From Cyanobacteria bacterium NC_groundwater_1444_Ag_S-0.65um_54_12 (GTDB lineage Bacteria; Cyanobacteriota; Sericytochromatia; S15B-MN24; VGJW01): 6,036 nucleotides of DNA. Below, piece after piece: positions 1 to 6,036 of this stretch. The stretch spans positions 1 to 6,036 of the forward strand of contig JACQUT010000046.1 of NCBI GenBank assembly GCA_016267585.1, read 5' to 3'. A program made the position numbers and the translations under genes. Under the pieces are notes generated by a model. That model had not been told where the DNA came from. It did not search any database and saw only the letters and a list, made by a program, of their open reading frames with translations. How positions within the stretch are numbered: position 1 is the first letter of the stretch; the number at the start of each line of letters is the position of its first letter.

Positions 1-1
1 A

Positions 2-727
2 GCCTGGGCTTATCGCCAGATGTCACTGCTCTTGCGCCGTCCGCCAGGCCGTGAAGCTTACCCCGGCGATGTATTCTATCTCCACAGTCGGGTGCTCGTG
101 CGCGCAGCCAAGCTGAATGATAAACACGGCGGTGGTTCGCTGACTGCTCTGCCGATCATCGAAACCCAGGCGGGAGACGTCTCTGCTTACATCCCAACCA
201 ATGTCATTTCCATCACCGATGGGCAGATCTTTCTGGAAACCGATCTGTTCAATTCCGGCATCCGTCCGGCCATCAACGCGGGTATCTCGGTATCGCGGGT
301 AGGTGGGGACGCCCAGACCAAAGCCATGAAGAAGGTGGCTGGCAAGTTACGCCTGGAACTGGCACAGTATCGCGATTTGGCAGCTTTTGCCCAGTTCGCT
401 TCCGAGCTGGACAAGGCTACTCAAGCGCAATTAGCGCGCGGACAGCGACTTACTGAGCTATTGAAGCAGCCACAATACTCACCCCTCACGGTAGGTCAGC
501 AAGTGATCCTCATCCACGCGGCAACCGCTGGCATGCTGGATGACATCGCAGTAAACCAAATAGCGCGTTTCAAGACCGAGCTATTGGCCTACCTGAAAGC
601 CAGCCAGGGTGAACTGGTCGATCGCATCACGCAAAGTGGAAAGTTCGAGGAGCAAGAACGCACCGCGGCCCAAGCAGCTGTAAATACTTTCAAGAGCGCA
701 ATATTTGCCGGCGGAATGAAACCATGA
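2..727 (+). CDS. atpA: ATP synthase F1 alpha subunit (5' truncated, C-terminal half)
   Basis: This is the non-catalytic nucleotide-binding subunit of the F1 head, which alternates with beta in the alpha3beta3 ring on the cytoplasmic side of the membrane. The reading frame is open from base 2, so the gene begins outside the window; the Met codon at 20 is internal. About 241 residues remain of a family length near 505, and the Walker A loop lies off the left edge. The diagnostic blocks are seen: [20 protein letters not shown], then [20 protein letters not shown], then [11 protein letters not shown]. The Arg of SVSR (codon 296-298) is the family's arginine finger, which reaches into the catalytic site of the neighbouring beta subunit. 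The helical C-terminal domain follows ([20 protein letters not shown] onward). The gene ends with TGA at 725-727, and 88 bases separate it from atpG. The identification is firm. Confidence 0.98.
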   Translation, partial: AWAYRQMSLLLRRPPGREAYPGDVFYLHSRVLVRAAKLNDKHGGGSLTALPIIETQAGDVSAYIPTNVISITDGQIFLETDLFNSGIRPAINAGISVSRVGGDAQTKAMKKVAGKLRLELAQYRDLAAFAQFASELDKATQAQLARGQRLTELLKQPQYSPLTVGQQVILIHAATAGMLDDIAVNQIARFKTELLAYLKASQGELVDRITQSGKFEEQERTAAQAAVNTFKSAIFAGGMKP

Positions 728-815
728 CCAGCTACGCGGTAACTGCTGACCAGGAGAGGTTCACTGCAGCGCGAGCCGCCGGCTCCGGGCCGCTCAGTAG
801 CAGAGGAGTGCCGAT
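728..815 (+). promoter_or_regulatory. atpA-atpG spacer with GC-rich hairpin and atpG ribosome binding site
   Basis: This 88-base spacer is much longer than the other junctions of the operon (15 and 0 bases). It contains a perfect inverted repeat GAGCC-GCC-GGCTC at 773-785 (5 bp stem, 3 base loop). The Shine-Dalgarno sequence AGAGGAG at 802-808 lies 7 bases before the GTG start of atpG and decides that start. There is no T-run after the hairpin, so it is not an intrinsic terminator. A role in lowering gamma translation relative to alpha is possible but is inference. Confidence 0.5.
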
Positions 816-1697
816 GTGCCACTGAATACCAAGGAGATCAGACGCCGCATCAAGAGTGTGCAGAGCACGCAGAAGATCACCAAAGCCATGGAAATGGTAG
901 CCGCCGCCAAGGTGCGCAGGGCTCAGCAACGGGTGTTGGCCAGTCGTCCCTATGCTGACAAGCTAAGCCAGCTCTTTGCTCAGTTAGTGACGCAATTGCC
1001 ACCAGGTGAAGTTCAACATCCGTTACTCGAACGGCGCGAGGTCAAACAAGTTCTGTTGGTCATCATCACTTCCGATAAAGGTCTTTGCGGCGGCTATAAC
1101 GCTAATTTACTGCGTCATGCTCTGGCGCGACTGCGCGAGCTGCAGGGCGAAGCGATCGGAGCGCAGCTACTGCTGGTGGGAACAAAAGGGATAAATTTCT
1201 TCCGCCAAAGCGGTTTTGCGGTGGTAGGTCGAATATCGGGATTAGCGGCCATCCCTTCCTATGCCGAGGCCACGGTGCTGGCCGAAGAAGCGCGAAAGTT
1301 CTACGAATCGCGTCAATTCGATCGCGTGGAGCTGATCTTTACCAGGTTCCAGAGCATGATGCGCTACCAACCAGCACTATTTGAACTGCTTCCCTCGCAG
1401 TTGCCGGAAATAGCAAATCAAGAACGTGCGCCAAGGATTCCCTATCTGTTTGAGCCGGATGCCGAGCGCATGATGGATGAAGTCATCCCTGCCTATCTCA
1501 CAACGACTATCTATCAGGCCATGCTCGATGCGGTAGCATCTGAGCTGGCAAGTCGCATGGTAGCGATGGGATCAGCTTCCAAAGCGGCCGGTGAGATGAT
1601 CGATCACTTGACGTTGATCTACAACAAGGCACGACAGGCAAGCATCACGCAGGAAATCCTGGAAGTAGTGGGCGGTGCGGAAGCCCTGAAAGGATAG
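816..1697 (+). CDS. atpG: ATP synthase F1 gamma subunit
   Basis: This is the central rotor shaft of F1. Its two long terminal helices form the coiled coil that turns inside alpha3beta3 and couples proton flow through Fo to ATP synthesis. The protein has 293 residues, normal for the family. The N-terminal helix carries the signature STQKITKAMEMVAAAKVRRA (residues 17-36). The central Rossmann-like domain has SDKGLCGGYN (86-95) and a later YQPALFELLP stretch (184-193). The C-terminal helix has ASRMVAMGSASKAAGEMIDH (245-264) followed by LTLIYNKARQASITQEILEV. The usual TDNA-type tetrad near residue 255 reads SKAA here, a mild deviation. The start is GTG at 816, supported by AGAGGAG at 802-808 and by the conserved N-terminus; the overlapping ATG at 814 reads only three codons before a stop. 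The stop TAG is followed 15 bases later by atpD. Confidence 0.98.
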   Translation: MPLNTKEIRRRIKSVQSTQKITKAMEMVAAAKVRRAQQRVLASRPYADKLSQLFAQLVTQLPPGEVQHPLLERREVKQVLLVIITSDKGLCGGYNANLLRHALARLRELQGEAIGAQLLLVGTKGINFFRQSGFAVVGRISGLAAIPSYAEATVLAEEARKFYESRQFDRVELIFTRFQSMMRYQPALFELLPSQLPEIANQERAPRIPYLFEPDAERMMDEVIPAYLTTTIYQAMLDAVASELASRMVAMGSASKAAGEMIDHLTLIYNKARQASITQEILEVVGGAEALKG

Positions 1698-1701
1698 AAG
1701 G
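1696..1701 (+). promoter_or_regulatory. Ribosome binding site of atpD
   Basis: AGAAGG overlaps the last two bases of the atpG stop codon and lies 11 bases before the atpD ATG. A second purine run, AGAGAGG at 1705-1711, is too close to the start (1 base) to act well. Overlap with the upstream stop suggests translation from atpG into atpD may be coupled. Confidence 0.55.
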
Positions 1702-1706
1702 TATAG

Positions 1707-3152
<1,446 letters not shown>

Positions 3153-3563
3153 ATGACGTTCGCGCTGGAGATAATTACTCCGGATCGCGTGGTGCTGCGC
3201 CAAGATGCGGATTTCATCCAGGTACGGGGCAAGCATGGCGAACTGGGAATTTTGCCTGGCCATACCCCTTTTTTTACGGCGCTCGCGAGCGATCTGCTCT
3301 TGGTCAAAAGCGCTGGAGCAGAGCAAATAGTGGCTGTCATGGGGGGGTTTTTGGACGTAGCACCGACCAAGGTGACCATCCTCGCGCCGGCAGCCGAACT
3401 CGCTGCGGAAATCGATGAGCTGCGAGCACGCACTGCCGAGGAGCGGGCGCGGCTCCAGCTCGATCGCGAAAAGACCGCCGAGCTGGAGACTGCGCTAGCC
3501 AGGTCACTGGTCAGATTGCGTGCCCTCGATCTGGTAGGGCGCCGCGGTAGTAGAGTCAGGTAG
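3153..3563 (+). CDS. atpC: ATP synthase F1 epsilon subunit
   Basis: This is the small rotor subunit that binds gamma and the c-ring; its C-terminal helices can inhibit ATP hydrolysis. It has 136 residues, normal for bacterial epsilon. The N-terminal beta-sandwich (about 1-84) shows the family pattern LEIITPDRVVLRQDADFIQV and the signature GELGILPGHTPF (29-40), with GGFLDVAPTKVTILA at 64-78. The C-terminal part (about 82-128) is a Glu/Arg-rich helical hairpin, so the regulatory domain is present. The ATG follows the atpD stop directly. Two homopolymer tracts lie in the gene, T7 at 3269-3275 and G7T5 at 3341-3352, and the frame is kept through both. The last 8 bases overlap the 3' end of the convergent winged-helix gene. 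Confidence 0.97.
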   Translation: MTFALEIITPDRVVLRQDADFIQVRGKHGELGILPGHTPFFTALASDLLLVKSAGAEQIVAVMGGFLDVAPTKVTILAPAAELAAEIDELRARTAEERARLQLDREKTAELETALARSLVRLRALDLVGRRGSRVR

Positions 3564-3969
3564 CGATAGCCAGGCGATAACCTAGACGGGGCAAACTAAG
3601 CAGCAAGCGGGGTAAGGCAGGGTTAGGCTCGATCTTCTCACGAAGCTGATTGACATGTTCCCTTATGATTCCTGGGCTATCATAGTGCGCCGGATAGCCC
3701 AATGCGCGCTCCAGTAGCTCTTCGGCAGAGATCCAGCTGCCGCGATGCGCGAGCAAGTATTGTAAAATGGCCACTTCGCGAGAAGTGAGGACGGTGCTCC
3801 GACCGCTGTGGCGTGCTTCCTGCTCCGTAAGATCGATTTCTATTTCACCCAACCGCACACAGCCAAATCGCCGGTCCCAAGCAACTGGCCGCGGTTTTTT
3901 ATCCGGCCGGTTCAGCAGATCCAGCCGATCGCCTGGCTCATTCGAGTTTCCACTTGCTGTGACATTCAT
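3556..3969 (-). CDS. Stand-alone OmpR/PhoB-type winged-helix DNA-binding protein
   Basis: This 137-residue protein has the C-terminal effector fold of response regulators (Trans_reg_C type) but no receiver domain. Residues 1-30 are polar and probably disordered. A short beta region follows (FGCVRLGEIEIDL, 35-47), then LTSREVAILQYLLAHRGSWI (61-80) and SAEELLERALG (81-91), the usual first helices. The presumed recognition helix is in SPGIIREHVNQLREKIE (98-114), and the wing is in LLLSLPRLGYRL (122-133), ending in the classic GYRL. Lacking Asp phosphorylation, it may be a constitutive or ligand-independent regulator. The ATG at 3969 has a strong site GGAGGG 8 bases upstream, and nothing in the gap upstream encodes a receiver, so it is probably not a truncated regulator. 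Its composition resembles the atp genes. It ends 8 bases inside atpC, tail to tail. Its target genes are unknown. Confidence 0.85.
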   Translation of the reverse strand: MNVTASGNSNEPGDRLDLLNRPDKKPRPVAWDRRFGCVRLGEIEIDLTEQEARHSGRSTVLTSREVAILQYLLAHRGSWISAEELLERALGYPAHYDSPGIIREHVNQLREKIEPNPALPRLLLSLPRLGYRLAIAT

Positions 3970-3977
3970 TGGTTTTG

Positions 3978-3983
3978 CCCTCC
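3978..3983 (-). promoter_or_regulatory. Ribosome binding site of the winged-helix gene
   Basis: On the - strand GGAGGG lies 8 bases before the ATG at 3969. It is a near-ideal Shine-Dalgarno site and fixes the start of the receiver-less protein at this Met. Confidence 0.75.
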
Positions 3984-4038
3984 GCTGCTATCACACCGCA
4001 CAGCCTCAATTTAGTAAGAATAGGTTGAATGAGCTAGC

Positions 4039-4066
4039 AGTATTGGCAGCAAGGAATTCCCGGCAA
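4039..4066 (-). promoter_or_regulatory. Weak sigma70-like promoter candidate for the winged-helix gene
   Basis: On the - strand TTGCCG (4066-4061) and AATACT (4044-4039) are separated by 16 bases and each match the consensus at 4 of 6 positions. The site lies in the 148-base gap (3970-4117) between the 307-codon gene and the winged-helix gene. Such matches arise often by chance, so read-through from the upstream operon is an equally good explanation. I see nothing else in this gap except an A8 tract (+ strand) at 4088-4095. Confidence 0.2.
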
Positions 4067-4117
4067 ACCGTGAAGGAATGGGAAAATAAAAAAAATATAG
4101 GGCCTCTCGGAAGTAGC

Positions 4118-5041
4118 TTATCCCTTCCCCACGAGTTGGGAGAATACAGGGTCATTTCGAAGCTCAATTGTCAATTTCCGACCAAATGATTTCGTAAATT
4201 GCGAGTCGAGTTCGGTTACTTTCTCCTGGATCCGAGAAATAATCTGTTCCTTTCGCTGTTTCTCCTGAGTTTCAAGATATTGTACAAGAGATTGAAGATC
4301 ATCAATTGTCATCAAGTAACTTGCGTCTTCAGATTGTTTTTCTTCTTCCTTTTTAGATTGCTTCAAGCGTTTTTCTTCCTTTGAAATCTTATCAAGATAG
4401 CGCTTTGGAAACCAGGAGCAGAGCTGATCTAGATGCGCCCCTATCATCGACTCGAATCCAGCTTGATTAACGGTATCTGGCACCCAGTCTGGAGTTCCTA
4501 CCCTAGAATAAAGATTGCCTACCAGCCAGCCAAGCTTAGCCTGGAAGATTTCCATCATCCCAATGACCCTGGCATCCAGGCAGATAGAGTAATAGGGATC
4601 CGCTTTGACGGCAACAGAGAGCGATAAGTATGCGACCATAGATTTTTCGAAGCCAATCGTGTGATCCTCATGCAGGTAGAAATGGCCAGGCTCGTTATTG
4701 TTTAACAGGCGTTCCAGAAAGTCATGCATCCGATCCTTGTGCTCTTCTGATGCATAGCGAAGCCGTTTCTCCCTGTCGCTTCGTTGTATCACCGACAATT
4801 GCTGCTCCATCAATAGAGAAAATGGGAGAACTGCAGCAAGTGAAATGTACATGGCCTTGCAAGCGTTAGTTTCTCGTCTGACAAGATCGCATGTCTGTGT
4901 CAAAACTATAAAGTAACAGCAGTCTTCACTTTTGGCATAGTGAGGATGAAACTCTCCAAGCTGCTTCTGGATCTCTGGCATTTTGGCAAGGATATCGCCT
5001 TGCTCGAGATCTTTTCCTGGTTTGCGGTATGTGAAATGCAC
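4118..5041 (-). CDS. Uncharacterised protein with QGDI / TQTCDL core and charged coiled-coil tail
   Basis: I do not recognise a named function for this 307-residue protein. The N-terminal part has DLEQGDILAKMP (11-22) and a hydrophobic strand running into a Cys motif, YFIVLTQTCDLVRR (43-56). The QGDI...TQTCDL pairing resembles a family of bacterial hypothetical proteins I recall only loosely. Cys41, 42, 51 and 61 with His32 and 34 could bind a metal or be structural. The most conserved-looking block is GWLVGNLYSRVGTPDW (171-186). From about 218 it is Lys/Glu-rich (KEEKRLKQSKKEEEKQ near 221-236), then heptad-like to 280, suggesting a coiled coil. There is no signal peptide or membrane segment, so it is probably cytoplasmic. 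An in-frame stop at 5057-5059 excludes a longer form. The start is GTG without a clear ribosome binding site; the next Met (residue 21) would cut off QGDI. It is the third gene of the low-GC cassette, 32 bases after the 92-codon gene. Confidence 0.8.
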   Translation of the reverse strand: MHFTYRKPGKDLEQGDILAKMPEIQKQLGEFHPHYAKSEDCCYFIVLTQTCDLVRRETNACKAMYISLAAVLPFSLLMEQQLSVIQRSDREKRLRYASEEHKDRMHDFLERLLNNNEPGHFYLHEDHTIGFEKSMVAYLSLSVAVKADPYYSICLDARVIGMMEIFQAKLGWLVGNLYSRVGTPDWVPDTVNQAGFESMIGAHLDQLCSWFPKRYLDKISKEEKRLKQSKKEEEKQSEDASYLMTIDDLQSLVQYLETQEKQRKEQIISRIQEKVTELDSQFTKSFGRKLTIELRNDPVFSQLVGKG

Positions 5042-5073
5042 GGCTGTGGGAGAATTTCAATTATTGGTGAGAC

Positions 5074-5352
5074 TTATCTTGACATCCTCTTAATTCTTGC
5101 ATTAATGTCGGCAATCATCGCCTTTCTCCTCTCTTCCTGGAGATTGAATCCAAGAATCACGCACTTTGGGTCCCATCCGCGTTGGACAGTTATGGAGACT
5201 GAGAGTTCAAGAGAGGTTGCCGATTTCTCAAATGGACTAGATTCTACATCAGGAAATTGCGAAAGTTCGTCGACAGTCACCGTTTCATATCCCTGCCTTT
5301 CCGGAAAAGCTAGCGATAGAGCTTCAGCGGGTGGCAGACTCGATGTTTTCAT
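5074..5352 (-). CDS. Uncharacterised small protein (92 aa), middle gene of the cassette
   Basis: I do not recognise this protein. Residues 1-45 are rich in Pro, Ser, Glu and Thr (SSLPPAEALSLAFPERQ at 4-20, then an acidic stretch) and look flexible. Residues 47-70 (SLELSVSITVQRGWDPKCVI and following) look beta-rich. The end, 71-92, is a charged, amphipathic, basic helix (LQEERRKAMIADINARIKRM). The gene is supported by the ribosome binding site GGAGGGG 4 bases before its ATG and by its 29-base overlap with the 214-codon gene, an arrangement typical of translationally coupled partners. Its size and position suggest an adaptor or partner of one or both neighbours, but that is inference. An open frame on the opposite strand spans it with a hydrophobic stretch, yet has no comparable start signal. 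Confidence 0.65.
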   Translation of the reverse strand: MKTSSLPPAEALSLAFPERQGYETVTVDELSQFPDVESSPFEKSATSLELSVSITVQRGWDPKCVILGFNLQEERRKAMIADINARIKRMSR

Positions 5353-5968
5353 TTCGCCCCTCCAGGACCAGACAATAGCTCTCTGTCAATATTTGCGCCA
5401 CTTTGTCCCTATATTGCACCATGTTATGCCGGATTGCAGCGAGCGCTTCTTCATTGCTCTTTATATTTTGATGAAAATTGAATTCGAATAAGATTGACTG
5501 GTCATCTAATATTGTCTTCAAATTAAGTACACCATGCTCCTGGCGAATTTGTTTGACAGTTTGCCGACGTTCAACATCGAAGCCGGCTTCCCCAAGCAGC
5601 TTAGTATCAAGATCCTGGAAACGTCGAAGAAGTTCCGCATCTGGATTGCTATGCTCATAAAGGAAATTGAATCCAATGGCAGAAATTGGCGTGTGGCTTA
5701 GCATCTCGAGAATTTTTTCCGCCATGTTTGAGGATAGGGTTAACAGGTCATCACTAAGCGATGCCGGCTCAACGATCAGTCGATCTGGCGACGGCATTAT
5801 CGTAACATCGCGGCCAGTAAATCGCGGCCAGATTCCAGGAAGTGGCGAGAACTGAAGTTGTATTTGGCTGGTATCGAAGATCTTCGAGACCAGCCACTCT
5901 GGCGTGAAGATAGCTACATTCCAGTGACCCACTATATTGATATAGCAGGTCTTTAGTACAGTTGACAT
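5324..5968 (-). CDS. Uncharacterised protein with VGHWNVAIFTPEWL N-terminal motif (214 aa)
   Basis: I do not recognise a named function. The N-terminus INIVGHWNVAIFTPEWL (10-26) is unusually rich in Trp, Phe, Ile and Val and looks like a conserved family block. A predicted beta region follows (IQLQFSPLP at 36-44, DVTIMPSPDRLIVEPAS at 54-70), then a helix (about 73-92) leading into the strand PISAIGFNFLYEH (94-106). Residues 145-167 (HGVLNLKTILDDQSILFEFN and on) form a further strand pair, and a helix with NMVQYRDKVAQIL follows (182-194). The helix-then-IGFNFLY pattern recalls the layout of sporadically distributed TIGR04255-type proteins, but I cannot establish homology by eye. There is no signal peptide or membrane helix. 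The ATG at 5968 has GAAGGG 10 bases upstream. It is the first gene of the cassette and overlaps the next by 29 bases. Confidence 0.8.
   Translation of the reverse strand: MSTVLKTCYINIVGHWNVAIFTPEWLVSKIFDTSQIQLQFSPLPGIWPRFTGRDVTIMPSPDRLIVEPASLSDDLLTLSSNMAEKILEMLSHTPISAIGFNFLYEHSNPDAELLRRFQDLDTKLLGEAGFDVERRQTVKQIRQEHGVLNLKTILDDQSILFEFNFHQNIKSNEEALAAIRHNMVQYRDKVAQILTESYCLVLEGRNENIESATR
5357..5363 (-). promoter_or_regulatory. Strong ribosome binding site inside the 3' end of the 214-codon gene
   Basis: On the - strand GGAGGGG lies 4 bases (GGAGG core 6 bases) before the ATG of the 92-codon gene at 5352. It sits within the coding region of the upstream gene, so ribosomes finishing that gene at 5324 pass over it. 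This is the main evidence that the 92-codon frame is real. Confidence 0.7.
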
Positions 5969-5978
5969 TTTAGAATAG

Positions 5979-5984
5979 CCCTTC
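5979..5984 (-). promoter_or_regulatory. Ribosome binding site of the 214-codon gene
   Basis: On the - strand GAAGGG lies 10 bases before the ATG at 5968. The spacing is slightly long but usable, and it supports this Met as the start of the first cassette gene. Confidence 0.55.
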
Positions 5985-6017
5985 GATGATCGCCTTTCAG
6001 TTTAGATTTCGTCTATC

Positions 6018-6034
6018 TTTATAACATGTATACA
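6018..6034 (-). promoter_or_regulatory. Candidate -10 element and adjoining palindrome upstream of the cassette
   Basis: On the - strand TATAAA (6023-6018) matches the -10 consensus at 5 of 6 positions and lies about 50 bases before the first cassette ATG. Directly upstream is the perfect 8-base palindrome TGTATACA (6027-6034), overlapped by ACATGT (6024-6029). The expected -35 box would fall beyond the right edge, so the promoter cannot be confirmed here. A palindrome between -35 and -10 is a common operator position, but 8 bases is short. Confidence 0.35.
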
Positions 6035-6036
6035 CT

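Noticed and set aside
4088..4128. Possible intrinsic terminator after the 307-codon gene (T8 on the - strand with a GGAAG/CTTCC inverted repeat)
   Set aside because: The stem is only 5 bp with a 10 base loop and ends 13 bases before the T-run, so it does not have the geometry of an intrinsic terminator.
3767..4189. 140-codon open frame on the + strand
   Set aside because: It is mostly antisense to the recognisable winged-helix gene and runs into the 3' end of the 307-codon gene. The protein is Arg/Ser-rich and low in structure, typical of a shadow frame.
4940..5491. 183-codon open frame on the + strand with a hydrophobic, membrane-like stretch
   Set aside because: It lies antisense to all three cassette genes, covering the whole 92-codon gene, and starts at GTG without a good ribosome binding site. 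The opposite strand has strong start signals and motif-bearing proteins.

Overview
The window holds bacterial chromosomal DNA with two parts that differ in composition and orientation. The left part (1-3563, + strand) is the end of an F-type ATP synthase operon in the usual order alpha-gamma-beta-epsilon. atpA is cut by the window edge; atpG, atpD and atpC are complete, and all carry their family signatures. The sequence alone does not fix the taxon. Bacterial gene order, Shine-Dalgarno sites and moderate GC are clear, and a Chloroflexota- or Acidobacteria-like soil bacterium is possible, but that is only a guess.

The right part (3556-6036) is read entirely from the - strand. Going leftward from the right edge there is a likely promoter, then three tightly packed genes of 214, 92 and 307 codons (5968 to 4118). 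After a 148-base gap comes a 137-codon stand-alone OmpR/PhoB-type winged-helix DNA-binding protein (3969 to 3556), whose last bases overlap the end of atpC tail to tail. I see no intrinsic terminator between the two convergent units.

The winged-helix gene resembles the atp operon in GC: two sampled 60-base lines give 53% and 58%, against 60% for one line in atpD. The three-gene unit is poorer in GC (35% and 43% in two sampled lines). This suggests the three-gene unit is an accessory, possibly acquired cassette beside a conserved housekeeping operon. Its first two genes overlap by 29 bases, with a strong ribosome binding site inside the upstream gene, so they are probably translated together. 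None of the three proteins has a function I can name with confidence. The 307-residue protein has a conserved-looking core (QGDI, then TQTCDL, then GNLYSRVGTPDW) and a charged coiled-coil tail. The 214-residue protein has a striking VGHWNVAIFTPEWL start. If the window contains an undescribed system, this cassette is it, possibly with the winged-helix protein as a regulator. That role is inference only.
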